DNA of 64,000 nucleotides, taken from contig NZ_FOXL01000008.1 in assembly GCF_900115705.1 (NCBI RefSeq), positions 159,344-223,343 of the forward strand. Direction: 5' to 3'. The DNA comes from Frateuria terrea (GTDB lineage Bacteria > Pseudomonadota > Gammaproteobacteria > Xanthomonadales > Rhodanobacteraceae). The translations under genes and the position numbers were made by a program. Shown piece by piece: positions 1-8,801 of the stretch. The notes under the pieces are model-generated. The model worked only from the letters and a program-made list of their open reading frames with translations. It did no database searches and was not told where the DNA came from. The first letter of the stretch is position 1; every line of letters starts with the position of its first letter.

Positions 1-1
1 G

Positions 2-1288
2 ACGTTCGTCAGGGGCCTGCATTCCACCGGCGAACTCGATCCTGAGCGTCGCTTCATCATGCACTTTCCCGAAGAGCGCACGATCAAGTCCTACGGCTCG
101 GGCTATGGCGGCAACGCGCTGCTGGGCAAGAAGTGCCATGCGCTGCGCATCGCCTGCAACCAGGCCCGCGATGAAGGCTGGCTGGCCGAGCACATGCTGA
201 TCGTGGGCATCGAAAATCCCCAGGGCGAGACGCGTTACATCGCCGCCGCCTTCCCCTCTGCCTGCGGCAAGACCAACCTGGCGATGCTGATTCCCCCGGA
301 GGGCTACCGCAGGGATGGCTGGAAGGTCTGGACCGTCGGTGACGACATCTGCTGGATGCGTCCCGGCGAGGACGGCCGCCTGTACGCGATCAACCCGGAG
401 GCCGGGTTCTTCGGCGTGGCGCCGGGCACCAGCACGGCCACCAACTCCAACGCGCTGCAGTCGATCTCGCGCGACACCATCTTTACCAACGTTGCGGTCA
501 CCGCCGACAACCAGCCCTGGTGGGAAGGCCTGCCTGGCACGCCAGTCACCGACTGGCAGGGACGTCCGTACGATCCGGCCAACGGTCCGGCGGCGCACCC
601 GAACTCGCGCTTCACCGTAAGCGCGAAACAGTGCCCGACCTGGTCTGAAAAGGCCGAGGACGCGCAGGGGGTGCCGATCGACGCGATTGTCTTCGGCGGC
701 CGCCGTCCGTCGCTGCTGCCGCTGGTGATGGAGGCCCGCGACTGGGCGCATGGCGTGCTGATGGGCGCAGCGATGGGCTCGGAAACGACCGCTGCGGCTA
801 CCGGTGCAGTCGGCGTGCTGCGCCGCGATTCGATGGCGATGAAACCCTTCTGCGGCTACCACTACGGCGATTACTTCGCGCACTGGCTGTCGTTCGACCA
901 GCCCGGCATGAACCTGCCGAAGATCTTCCACGTCAACTGGTTCCGCAAGGGCAAGGACGGCAGGTTCCTGTGGCCGGGGTTCGGCGAGAACCTGCGCGTG
1001 CTGGAGTGGATGATCAACCGCGTCGAAGGCAAGGCCCGCGGCGTGGAGACCCCGGTCGGCATCGTGCCGGCCGAGGGCGAGCTCAAGCTCGACGGCTTGA
1101 ATCTTCCACGCGAGGCCGCCACCGAGTTGCTCGATATCGACACGGCCGGCTGGCAAGCCGAGCTCGACGCGATCGGCGCGTACCTGGATACCTTCGGCAC
1201 GCGCCTGCCCGAACGCCTGCGCCAGGAGCAGCGGCGCGTAGCCAGCGGTCTGTCCGCCGACACCGCGCCCCGCGCCGCCACGGCCTGA
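2..1288 (+). CDS. pckG: Phosphoenolpyruvate carboxykinase (GTP), 3' part
   Basis: Converts oxaloacetate plus GTP to phosphoenolpyruvate, CO2 and GDP, the entry step of gluconeogenesis in the cytoplasm. The reading frame is already open at base 2, so the N-terminus lies outside the window; 428 residues are visible against about 600 for the family. The P-loop with the reactive cysteine (FPSACGKTN) is clear, as are the GDDICWM and GENLRVLEWM stretches typical of GTP-dependent PEPCK; the unrelated ATP-dependent family does not fit. The ATG at 59 is internal, not the start. The gene stands alone, followed by a non-coding stretch with a strong hairpin. Confidence 0.96.
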   Translation, partial: TFVRGLHSTGELDPERRFIMHFPEERTIKSYGSGYGGNALLGKKCHALRIACNQARDEGWLAEHMLIVGIENPQGETRYIAAAFPSACGKTNLAMLIPPEGYRRDGWKVWTVGDDICWMRPGEDGRLYAINPEAGFFGVAPGTSTATNSNALQSISRDTIFTNVAVTADNQPWWEGLPGTPVTDWQGRPYDPANGPAAHPNSRFTVSAKQCPTWSEKAEDAQGVPIDAIVFGGRRPSLLPLVMEARDWAHGVLMGAAMGSETTAAATGAVGVLRRDSMAMKPFCGYHYGDYFAHWLSFDQPGMNLPKIFHVNWFRKGKDGRFLWPGFGENLRVLEWMINRVEGKARGVETPVGIVPAEGELKLDGLNLPREAATELLDIDTAGWQAELDAIGAYLDTFGTRLPERLRQEQRRVASGLSADTAPRAATA

Positions 1289-1380
1289 GCCGCGCCTGAG
1301 CCCTTTGCCTTTCGGAAGAGGGTCGAGACGACGGTTCGGTAGCCGGTCAGCTCGCTCCGCCCGAACCCTCACCCGCCTGT

Positions 1381-1410
1381 CGGCACTCTCTCCTTCGCGG
1401 GAGAGTGCCG
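1381..1410. repeat. Intergenic perfect hairpin (REP-like element or terminator)
   Basis: A perfect 10-bp inverted repeat (arm CGGCACTCTC) encloses a 10-base loop, in the 282-bp gap between pckG and the sigma factor gene. There is no T-tract on either strand, so a repeated extragenic palindrome fits better than a simple intrinsic terminator. The flanks (CCCTCACCCGCC) resemble the dispersed CTCxCCCxC/GAGAG elements common in Pseudomonas and Xanthomonads. I see no gene in the rest of the gap. Confidence 0.5.
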
Positions 1411-1570
1411 GGTGTGCGGTTTTGGGGGGCTTGCTTTGGCTCCGGCGCTGCGCGCCTGCGCTTCGCATGAACGCATGCCCTTGAGCCGCTGCCGTTGAGC
1501 GGCGCACGGAAGGTGAACGGCACCGGGCGCCTTAAACGTTCCGCCGCCACCGCGCATCCAAGCTGGCAAG

Positions 1571-2155
1571 ATGGACACCGCCTGCCTCGCTACCGGAAGC
1601 CCGATGCCGCCACCGCCCATTGCGTGGTCCGACGCCGATGACGCGCGCGCCGCGGCCAGAGGCGATCGACAGGCTTTCCAGCGGCTGTACCGCCAGCACA
1701 TCGACCGCGTCTACGGTGCGGTGTACCGCCTGGCCGGCTACGACCACGCACGCGCCGAGGACCTGACGCAGGACGCCTTCGTGCGGGCCTGGCAGAAACT
1801 TGCCGACTTCCGCCACGAAAGCGCCTTCGGCACCTGGCTCTACCGCCTTGCTGTGAACGTGGCGCTGATGGACATCCGCTCGCGCGGCGCGCAGCCGGTC
1901 GGCTTCATGGACGAGGACGAGCTGCCGGACCACGGCGAAGTCCCGTTCTGCGCCGCCGAACGCGAGGAATTGGAACGCGCCATCGCAAAGCTGCCGCCCC
2001 GCGCGCGAGCGGTGCTGGTGTTGCACGACGTGGAGGGCTGGCGCCACGAGGAGATCGCCAGCGAGCTGGACATGGCTGTCGGTACATCCAAGGCGCAACT
2101 GCATCGCGCTCGCGCGCTGCTTCGCCGGATGCTCGAACCCGGAGAACCGTCATGA
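1571..2155 (+). CDS. ECF-type RNA polymerase sigma factor
   Basis: A 194-residue sigma-70 family protein of extracytoplasmic-function type. Region 2 (about residues 35-100) contains FQRLYRQHIDRVY and EDLTQDAFVRAWQKL; region 4 (about 130-185) contains LPPRARAVLVLHDVEG and the helix-turn-helix EEIASELDMAVGTSKAQLHR. The start is uncertain: ATG 1571 gives the stated length, but ATG 1604 has the better ribosome site (GGAAG five bases upstream) and gives 183 residues. The stop overlaps the next start by four bases (ATGA), so sigma factor and putative anti-sigma factor are translationally coupled. The DUF4097 gene downstream is probably in the same operon. Confidence 0.93.
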   Translation: MDTACLATGSPMPPPPIAWSDADDARAAARGDRQAFQRLYRQHIDRVYGAVYRLAGYDHARAEDLTQDAFVRAWQKLADFRHESAFGTWLYRLAVNVALMDIRSRGAQPVGFMDEDELPDHGEVPFCAAEREELERAIAKLPPRARAVLVLHDVEGWRHEEIASELDMAVGTSKAQLHRARALLRRMLEPGEPS

Positions 2156-2574
2156 ACGAATTCGAATGGCGACGCCAGTTGCGCGAACTGCGCACGCCGG
2201 TTGCACCTCGCAGCGACCTGTGGGCGCGCATCGACAGCGCGCTCGAACCGGCGGCGCCGGCGCGCTCAAGCTCTCGCCCGGGCTGGCTGCTTGCCGCCAG
2301 CTTTGCCGGCCTGAGCTTGCTCGCAGTGGGCTTGAGCCTGCGCCAAAGCCACTCGCCAGGCCAGCCGCAGGTCACCGTCGCGGCCGCCGCTCACACGACT
2401 TGGAAACCCGGCGACCCACGCCTGGCCGGCGCGGCGATCGAGCTCGACGCCGCGCGCCTGGAGCTCAGGCAGGCGCTGGAACAGGCCCCCAACTCGCCGG
2501 GACTGCAGCGACTCCTGTCGCGCACCCGCCAGCAACAATCGCGGCTGCGCCAACTCGACCAGCAGGCAGGCTGA
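2152..2574 (+). CDS. Putative anti-sigma factor, single-pass membrane protein
   Basis: A 140-residue protein with an N-terminal cytoplasmic part, one transmembrane segment (about residues 45-62, WLLAASFAGLSLLAVGLSL) and a periplasmic part ending in a Gln/Arg/Leu-rich helix. It starts inside the ECF sigma gene (ATGA overlap), the usual position for the cognate anti-sigma factor. I see no zinc-binding HxxxCxxC motif, so the anti-sigma role rests on topology and position. It could also be a general membrane partner of the sigma factor. Confidence 0.7.
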   Translation: MNEFEWRRQLRELRTPVAPRSDLWARIDSALEPAAPARSSSRPGWLLAASFAGLSLLAVGLSLRQSHSPGQPQVTVAAAAHTTWKPGDPRLAGAAIELDAARLELRQALEQAPNSPGLQRLLSRTRQQQSRLRQLDQQAG

Positions 2575-2595
2575 ACCCCCTTGAGGAACCATCCC

Positions 2596-3504
2596 ATGAA
2601 GACCGTACGCTACCTTCCCCTGCTGCTTACCCTGTGCATCGGCCAGGCGCTGGCCGATACGCCCATCAACCTGCGCCACCCTGCCAGCCCCGATGCGCGC
2701 ATCAGCGTAAGCAACGTCAAGGGCCAGGTCACGATCACCGCATGGGACCGCAACGAGGTCCAGGTCGGCGGCAGCCTTGGCGAGGGTGCCGCACCGCTCG
2801 CCATCGGGGGCGACAACGGCCATCTCGAGATCAAGGTCAAGCCCAAGGGCGGCGGCTCGAACGGCTGGTTCAATTGGCATGGGGACAACTCGATGGGTGA
2901 CACCACTCTCGACCTGCACGTACCCAAAGGCGCCTCGCTGGACGTGGAAGTGGTCAGCGCACCATTGGGCATCGACGGCATGGACGGCGGCGAGATCTCG
3001 GTCAACTCCGTCAGCGGCCGCGTGCGCATCAACGCTCGTACACCCCACCTTTCGGTCGAGAGCGTGAGTGGCACGGTGCAGCAGTCCGGCCACGCCGAGC
3101 GTGCCGACCTGCAGACCGTCAGCGGCGATATCCTCGCCCCGACGCTGGGCACGACCGCCGACCTGCAGACTGTTTCCGGCCGCATCCAGGCCAGCGGCGG
3201 ACCGTGGCAGAAATTCAACCTGAGCACCGTATCGGGTGATGTGCAGCTCAACGGAGGGCTGGCCGAACGCGGCAGCATCGACATCGACAGCATGAGCGGC
3301 GACGTGCAGATCCAGGTCCCTGCCAGCCTGTCCGCGGCAATCCACGCCAGCAGCTTCAGCGGCGACCTGCGCAGCGATTTCGGACAGGTCAGCGAACACG
3401 ACCATGGCCCTGGCAGCGAGCTCAACGCGGAGGTCGGCGGGAGCAAGGGACGCATCCACGTCGAAACCTTCAGCGGTGACCTGCGGATTCGCAAGAAAGA
3501 TTGA
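2596..3504 (+). CDS. DUF4097-type beta-repeat envelope protein
   Basis: A 302-residue exported protein. It has a signal peptide (KTVRYLPLLLTLCIGQALA) followed by a repeated beta-strand pattern with recurring VSG/FSG-D units (SVSGRVRI, TVSGDI, TVSGRI, TVSGDVQL, SMSGDVQI, SFSGDL, TFSGDLRI), typical of the DUF4097 beta-solenoid family. ATG 2596 is chosen because GAGGA lies seven bases upstream; a TTG at 2581 is less likely. It follows the ECF sigma/anti-sigma pair by 21 bases, so it is probably the last gene of that operon and may act in sensing or responding to envelope stress. The exact function is unknown. Confidence 0.85.
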   Translation: MKTVRYLPLLLTLCIGQALADTPINLRHPASPDARISVSNVKGQVTITAWDRNEVQVGGSLGEGAAPLAIGGDNGHLEIKVKPKGGGSNGWFNWHGDNSMGDTTLDLHVPKGASLDVEVVSAPLGIDGMDGGEISVNSVSGRVRINARTPHLSVESVSGTVQQSGHAERADLQTVSGDILAPTLGTTADLQTVSGRIQASGGPWQKFNLSTVSGDVQLNGGLAERGSIDIDSMSGDVQIQVPASLSAAIHASSFSGDLRSDFGQVSEHDHGPGSELNAEVGGSKGRIHVETFSGDLRIRKKD

Positions 3505-3619
3505 CTGGCGTCGGTCATTCCAGAGAAAGAGCGCGCGCGGGTGCGGGATACGCAAAGCGCTTCGATATTCGGAGCGCCATCTCGGCATGATCGGACAAAT
3601 GAAAAAAGACCGGCAAAAG

Positions 3620-3647
3620 AAAAGGCCGTCGCATGCGACGGCCTTTT
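3620..3647. terminator. Bidirectional intrinsic terminator
   Basis: A perfect palindrome with arms AAAAGGCCGTCGC/GCGACGGCCTTTT sits between two convergent genes (DUF4097 protein on +, outer-membrane-type protein on -). It has a G+C-rich stem with A-tract and T-tract on opposite sides and so should work for both. Confidence 0.9.
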
Positions 3648-3666
3648 GTCGTGTCCAGAAGAAGCC

Positions 3667-4566
3667 CTACAGGTCCTGGTGGTACTGCACGTAGGGCGTG
3701 CGCGACTGGTCCGGCTCCGGCCCTGCAGGCGTCGGTGTCGACGAACCGGACGACCACAGGTTTTGCGCGCCGATGCTCAGTTCGCCCTGCCAGGGCAGGC
3801 GCAAGGTGACGCCAAGATCGATGCTGCTCCAGCGCTTGTCGCCGTAGAAACCACCGGGAAGCGCAGGCTGCATGGTGCGGCCGATAAGCATGCCGCTTAC
3901 CGGCCCGTGGTCCACGCCGAAAGTCAGCGCCTTCTGGTCCAGGGTATTGATGCCCAACACATTGCCAGGGAGCAGGCGGATGCGGCCGACGCTGGCGCCC
4001 AGGTCGATGCCGCTCTGCCCGCCGACTTCGACGCGACCGCGCGCGTTGAGCTGGGAACTGCTGTCGAAGTCCGGCAGTCCGTTGACGCCCGGCGTGGCGC
4101 CCGGCAGAACGCGCGGCAGGCGCTGGTCAGGCGTGCTGTCGGCGCCGACGCTCAGGCCTACGCTGTAGCGGCCCAGATTGTAGGTGGCACCAATCTCGCT
4201 GCCGACCACCCGCGGGCCACGCGAGATCCAGTTGTGCTCGCTCACCCCGGCATGGAGCTGCAGGTGCGGGTCCAGCCCGTACTGCAGGCCGGTGGTCATC
4301 ACGCTGCCGGCATCGACCGCCTGGAAGGACAACGGGGCATCCGCTCGCTGGCTCGAAGCGGATGACTGCGCATCGGCCTTGAGCATCAGCATTCGGCCGT
4401 CGCTACCGCGCCACAGCGGCACGACGACGCCTTGGCCGAGGTTGGCTATCTGATCGGGCGCCTGGTGCAGCAAATGCTGCGCCAGTTCATGCGGATCGCC
4501 GCCCAGCGACTGCCCTGCCGCGGCAAGCGGCATCAGCAAGATCAACAGGGGCAACAGGCGGCGCAT
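3667..4566 (-). CDS. Outer-membrane-type protein of unknown function
   Basis: A 299-residue protein with a clear signal peptide (RRLLPLLILLMPLAAAGQS). It continues with alternating amphipathic strands rich in Gly, Tyr and Ser (for example LQYGLDPHLQLHAGV, YNLGRYSVGLSVGAD, SSIDLGVTLRLPWQGELSIG), which suggests a beta-barrel or other outer-membrane beta protein. The C-terminus (YVQYHQDL) lacks the usual terminal Phe, and the last strand is preceded by a Ser/Thr/Pro stretch. I do not recognise a named family. It stands alone, convergent with the DUF4097 gene across a shared terminator. Confidence 0.75.
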   Translation of the reverse strand: MRRLLPLLILLMPLAAAGQSLGGDPHELAQHLLHQAPDQIANLGQGVVVPLWRGSDGRMLMLKADAQSSASSQRADAPLSFQAVDAGSVMTTGLQYGLDPHLQLHAGVSEHNWISRGPRVVGSEIGATYNLGRYSVGLSVGADSTPDQRLPRVLPGATPGVNGLPDFDSSSQLNARGRVEVGGQSGIDLGASVGRIRLLPGNVLGINTLDQKALTFGVDHGPVSGMLIGRTMQPALPGGFYGDKRWSSIDLGVTLRLPWQGELSIGAQNLWSSGSSTPTPAGPEPDQSRTPYVQYHQDL

Positions 4567-4623
4567 GGGTCTTTTGTCAGGTATGGACAGTGTCAGCCGG
4601 GCGTATGCCAGCCAGTGGATCGA

Positions 4624-4629
4624 AGTATA
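4624..4629 (-). promoter_or_regulatory. Candidate -10 box of the outer-membrane-type gene
   Basis: On the minus strand this reads TATACT in a short A+T-rich patch (4619-4650) within G+C-rich surroundings, about 60 bases upstream of the start at 4566. No good -35 hexamer is visible at 17 bases, so this is a weak call. Confidence 0.3.
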
Positions 4630-4832
4630 GCTACTTTACGTTTACCTAACACCCCGGGGGCGAGCGCCCGTTCGGGAAACGGTGAACCTAGGCACATATC
4701 CTCCATGTCGGACCGTCCCGTGAAGATGGGGTTCCGCCTGAATGAAAAACAGGGCAAACCCGACTCCAACAAAGCCCGCGGCGCACGATATAGTCACGCC
4801 ACGGCCCCCGCCACGGAACCTCCAGCCCTCCC

Positions 4833-7727
4833 ATGAACCCGGCTCCCCCCTCTCGCGAGCCCCCGACGTTCCCGGCCGACCGGGAAGCGCTGCATCGGGC
4901 GGTCGAGAGGCTTTTCGGGTCTCCGGACGCGGGCAGTGTGGCGGCCGTTTGCGAAACCCTCCTGTCGGACTGGCACGTGCGCGCCCGCCTGGGCTGGCGC
5001 CAGCTGGGCGGCGAGGAGAACCCGGCGTCTGCCGCCCGGCTGGAGCTGGCCGAAGATCCGCAAGGGTTGCGTGTACTGGTGCTGGAGCCGGAAGCGCCGC
5101 TATCGGAACCGCTGCGCGAGCGACTGGCCTGGTTCGGCCGCCTTGCCGGCACGCGGATGCGCCAACAGGCCGAGACCGCGCGGTTGTACGAGGCGATCTC
5201 CCGCCTGGCGCTGGCCGAGCGCCTGCAGCGCGCGCTGTTCGCCATTGCCGAACAGGCCGGCACCGAGCGCAACATGACCGAAATGATGCGCTCGCTGCAC
5301 GCCATCGTCGGCAGTCTCATGTATGCCGAGAACTTCTATATCGTGCTGTACGACGAGCCCACCGACAGCGTGCGCTTCCCGTATTACGCCGATGCGGCCG
5401 ACCGCGACCCGCCCTCGCCAGAGCGGAGCGTGCCGCTGGCCGAGCTGGAGCACAGCCTGACCTGGAACCTGCTCAAGGGCGGGCGCGCCATGATGGGCTC
5501 GATCGAGGAGCTCAACCGCACGTTGCCCGACCGGCTGGTGCTGATCGGCCCGGACTGCGAGCACTGGCTGGGAGTGCCGCTGCTGCGCGAGGGCAAGGTG
5601 GTTGGCGGCATCGTGATCCAGAGCTACCGCGCCGACACCCAGTACACCACGCAGGATCGCGAGTTGTTGTGCTACGTCGCCCAGCACGTGCAGGCCGCGC
5701 TGGAAAAGCGCCAGGCCCAGGCCGAGCTGGAACGCCGCGTGGCCGACCGTACCGCCGCCCTGCGCGAGGCCAACCGCGTGCTCCGCCAGCAGGTGCTGCA
5801 GCGCCAGCGCGGCGAGCGGCTGCAGGCGGCACTGTTCCGCATCGCCGAGCTGGCGAGCACCTCCGAAGGCCTGGACACGTTCTACGCCGCTGTGCACCGG
5901 GTCATCGGCGGCCTGCTGTACGCGCGCAACTTCTACATCGCGCTGGTCGACGAGGACAGCGGACAGCTGACCTTCCCCTATTCGGTCGACGAGGTCGACA
6001 ACGTTCCGGCCCCGCGCCTGCACGGCCGGGGCGCCACCGAGTACGTGCTTCGCCACGGCAAGCCGCTGCTGGCCGACTCGGCGGAACTGGAGCGGCTGAC
6101 CGCGCTGGGCGAGATCCAGCGCCAGGGCACACACTCGCTGTGCTGGCTGGGGGTGCCGCTGGTGTGGGGCGAGAAGGTGATGGGCGTGCTGGCGGTGCAG
6201 AGTTACACCCCCGAGCACACCTACAACGAACGCGACCAGGAACTGCTCACCTTCGTCAGCTACCACATCGCCAACGCGCTGCAGCGCAAGCACACCGCCG
6301 AGTCGCTCAAGCAGGCCTACGCCGGGCTCGAGCGCCGCGTCACCGAACGCACCCGCGCGCTGGCGCTGGCCAACCGCGACCTGCGCGAACAGATCGCCGA
6401 GCGCGAGCGGGTCGAGCGCCGGCTCAAGTACGAGACCCTGCATGATTCGCTGACCGGCCTGCCCAACCGTACCCTGCTGCTGCAACGCATGGAGCAGGCT
6501 CTGGAACGCTACCGTGCCGACGCCGACGAAGGGGGCTTCGGCGTGCTGTTCATCGATCTGGACCGCTTCAAGGTGATCAACGACTCGGTCGGCCACCTGG
6601 TCGGCGACGACCTGCTGTTCCAGGTAGGCGGGCGCATCCGAGCCTGCCTGAAGACCCGCGACATGGTCGCGCGCCTGGGCGGCGACGAGTTCGCCGTGCT
6701 GCTCGAAGGCATCGTCGACCCGGCGACCGCGGTGTCGGTGGCCGAACGCGTGATCAGCGAGCTGCAGGTGCCCTTTCGTCTGGGCGCCAAGGAGATCTTC
6801 ACCTCCGCCTCGATCGGCATCGCCCTGCCCGGCCCGCACTACCAGAAGCCGGAAGAACTGTTGCGCGACGCCGACGCGGCCATGTACCGCGCCAAGGACG
6901 AAGGCCGCCACCGCGCCGCCGTGTTCGACGACCGGCTGCGCCGCGAGGCGCTGTCGCTGCTGGAGCTGGAAAGCGACCTGCGCCGCGGCCTCGCGCGCAA
7001 CGAGTTCGCGCCCTTCTACCAGCCCATCGTGGCGCTGGAAGACGGTCGCATCGTCGGCTACGAGGCGCTGCTGCGGTGGCACCATCCAGACCGCGGCCTG
7101 CTCGCCCCCGGCGAATTCCTGGTGATCGCCGAGGAAGCCGGCTGCGCCGAGAGCATCGACTGGCAGATCTTCGAGCAGGTCTGCGCGCAGGCGCCGCAGA
7201 TCCTGGGCAAGGACGGCTTCGTCAGCATCAACGTCTCCGGCCGCCACTTCCGCCTGCCCGATCTCGACGCGCGCCTGCTCGCCCTGCTGGCCGAGCACGG
7301 CCTGCCGCCGCGGCAGGTGCGCATCGAGGTGACCGAGCGCGCGCTGCTGGACAACCCGGCGCAGGTCAAGCGCATGCTCGAGAACATGCGCAGCCGCGGC
7401 GTGCGGGTGGCGCTTGACGACTTCGGCACCGGCTACTCATCGCTGAGCTACCTGCACCAGTACCCCTTCGAGACGCTCAAGATCGACCGCTCGTTCATCA
7501 CCGAGCTGCCGCGCGAAGGCGAAAGCCAGGGCGTGGCCGTGGTGCGCGCGATCCAGGTGCTGGCCGATTCGCTCAACATGCTGGTGATCGCCGAAGGCAT
7601 CGAGGAAGAACACCAGCGGCAGGCGCTGATGCGGGTGGGCTGCCGCTACGGCCAAGGTTTCCTGTTCGCCCGCCCGCAGCCGATAGCCGCCTGGTTGCCG
7701 GCCGACCCGACGCCGGCCGTCGCCTGA
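4833..7727 (+). CDS. GAF-GAF-GGDEF-EAL diguanylate cyclase/phosphodiesterase
   Basis: A 964-residue cytoplasmic c-di-GMP enzyme without transmembrane segments. Domain order: N-terminal region; GAF 1 (about 150-295); coiled coil with ERRVADRTAALREANRVL; GAF 2 (about 335-485); second coiled coil (ERRVTERTRALALANRDL); GGDEF domain with the intact motif at residues 616-620; EAL domain with the motif at 744-746. EAL catalytic elements are intact (EVTERALL, DDFGTGYSS, KIDRSF), so both activities are possible. The inhibitory site before GGDEF reads KTRD rather than RxxD, so product inhibition may be weakened. The two GAF domains are related to each other and probably arose by duplication. The ligand is not evident. 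Confidence 0.93.
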   Translation: MNPAPPSREPPTFPADREALHRAVERLFGSPDAGSVAAVCETLLSDWHVRARLGWRQLGGEENPASAARLELAEDPQGLRVLVLEPEAPLSEPLRERLAWFGRLAGTRMRQQAETARLYEAISRLALAERLQRALFAIAEQAGTERNMTEMMRSLHAIVGSLMYAENFYIVLYDEPTDSVRFPYYADAADRDPPSPERSVPLAELEHSLTWNLLKGGRAMMGSIEELNRTLPDRLVLIGPDCEHWLGVPLLREGKVVGGIVIQSYRADTQYTTQDRELLCYVAQHVQAALEKRQAQAELERRVADRTAALREANRVLRQQVLQRQRGERLQAALFRIAELASTSEGLDTFYAAVHRVIGGLLYARNFYIALVDEDSGQLTFPYSVDEVDNVPAPRLHGRGATEYVLRHGKPLLADSAELERLTALGEIQRQGTHSLCWLGVPLVWGEKVMGVLAVQSYTPEHTYNERDQELLTFVSYHIANALQRKHTAESLKQAYAGLERRVTERTRALALANRDLREQIAERERVERRLKYETLHDSLTGLPNRTLLLQRMEQALERYRADADEGGFGVLFIDLDRFKVINDSVGHLVGDDLLFQVGGRIRACLKTRDMVARLGGDEFAVLLEGIVDPATAVSVAERVISELQVPFRLGAKEIFTSASIGIALPGPHYQKPEELLRDADAAMYRAKDEGRHRAAVFDDRLRREALSLLELESDLRRGLARNEFAPFYQPIVALEDGRIVGYEALLRWHHPDRGLLAPGEFLVIAEEAGCAESIDWQIFEQVCAQAPQILGKDGFVSINVSGRHFRLPDLDARLLALLAEHGLPPRQVRIEVTERALLDNPAQVKRMLENMRSRGVRVALDDFGTGYSSLSYLHQYPFETLKIDRSFITELPREGESQGVAVVRAIQVLADSLNMLVIAEGIEEEHQRQALMRVGCRYGQGFLFARPQPIAAWLPADPTPAVA

Positions 7728-7793
7728 TCCTGCGATGAGCGCGTGGGGTGTCGCAGGCCTCGATGCTGGCGGGCCTGAGCCCTCCCTACGGCC

Positions 7794-8693
7794 TTACTGC
7801 GAGGTCGTGGGCGTATCTGCGCTTACCCCGCCGCTCAATACGTGCTCTGCATCGATGCGGTCGAAGGTATAGCGCTGCGCGCAGAACTCGCAGATCACCT
7901 CGATCTCTCCATCGCGGGCGGCCAGCGCGGCCTCCACCTCCTCGCGCCCCAGCGAGCGCAGCATCGATTCCACCCGCTCGCGGGAGCAACTGCAGCCGAA
8001 CGCCAGAGGGCGCGGCTCGAACAGCCGCACGGTTTCCTCGTGGTAGAGCCGATAGAGCAATTGCTCGGCGGCCGAGGAAAGCATCTCCTCGCGGCCCAGC
8101 GTGCCGGTCAGGTGGAGTACGCGGTTCCACGCGTCCTCATCCTCGACCGCGCCGTGGCCACCCTCGCCGGGCAGCTTCTGCAGCATCAGTCCCACGGCGT
8201 GCTCGCCATCGGCGGCGAGCAGCAGGCGCGCCGGCAGTTGCTCGGACAGGCGGAAATAGTTTTCCAGCGCCCCGGCCAGGTCCGGCTGACCAAGCTCGAC
8301 CAGGCCCTGGTAGCGCTGGCCTCGCTCGGCGTGGCCGATGGTGATCGCCATCACCGCGTCCGGCAGCGTGGACAGATCCAACGGTTCGGGCAACGGATCG
8401 CTCCACCGCGCCAGGCCGCGCAGGCGACCCTGGTCGCTGCATTCGGTGAACAGCAGGCGCAGCGCACCACTGCTCTTGAGCTCGATCGACAGCGCTCCCT
8501 CGAGCTTGATGTTGCCGGTCAGCAGCGCGCTCGCGGCCAGGCTTTGGCCGAGCAGTTCGCGCAACGCTTGCGGATAGTCCGCGCGGGCGGCCACCTCGCG
8601 CCACGCCGCGCCCAGGCGCACCAACACGCCGCGCACGCCGGCGCGTTCCAGCACGAAGCGGTGCAGCACGTCCTCGACAAGCACGGTTTCCAC
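7794..8693 (-). CDS. hslO: Redox-regulated chaperone Hsp33
   Basis: A 299-residue Hsp33 chaperonin that holds unfolding proteins during oxidative stress. The C-terminal zinc centre is complete: CSC within FGCSCSRERVESML and CEFC within VICEFCAQRYTFD, i.e. the CxC-x(about 30)-CxxC switch. The substrate-binding domain motifs TGNIKLEG, RGLARW and LPDAVMAITI are present. It is divergent from mtgA, with about 108 bp between the starts, and convergent with the GGDEF-EAL gene. Confidence 0.97.
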   Translation of the reverse strand: METVLVEDVLHRFVLERAGVRGVLVRLGAAWREVAARADYPQALRELLGQSLAASALLTGNIKLEGALSIELKSSGALRLLFTECSDQGRLRGLARWSDPLPEPLDLSTLPDAVMAITIGHAERGQRYQGLVELGQPDLAGALENYFRLSEQLPARLLLAADGEHAVGLMLQKLPGEGGHGAVEDEDAWNRVLHLTGTLGREEMLSSAAEQLLYRLYHEETVRLFEPRPLAFGCSCSRERVESMLRSLGREEVEAALAARDGEIEVICEFCAQRYTFDRIDAEHVLSGGVSADTPTTSQ

Positions 8694-8761
8694 GAATACT
8701 CACCTCGACAAAGGGAATCGCACCAGATGGGGTCGGCGTCGGTGCGGAACAATGGGCCGCT

Positions 8762-8767
8762 TATACT
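8762..8767 (+). promoter_or_regulatory. Candidate -10 box of mtgA
   Basis: TATACT lies 34 bases upstream of the mtgA ATG, in the divergent hslO-mtgA intergenic region. A convincing -35 hexamer is not seen, so this is based on the -10 alone. Confidence 0.35.
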
Positions 8768-8801
8768 CCCCACGCTCCCAAACCAAGGTCGACGCCCGAC
8801 G

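Noticed and set aside
5100..7298. Very long minus-strand frame opposite the GGDEF-EAL gene
   Set aside because: Antisense shadow of a strongly supported gene in G+C-rich DNA; rich in His, Gln, Ala and Val with no domain.
7842..8801. N-terminal extension of the mtgA frame
   Set aside because: It runs through the antisense of hslO and has no transglycosylase features; the proper start at 8802 begins the membrane anchor.
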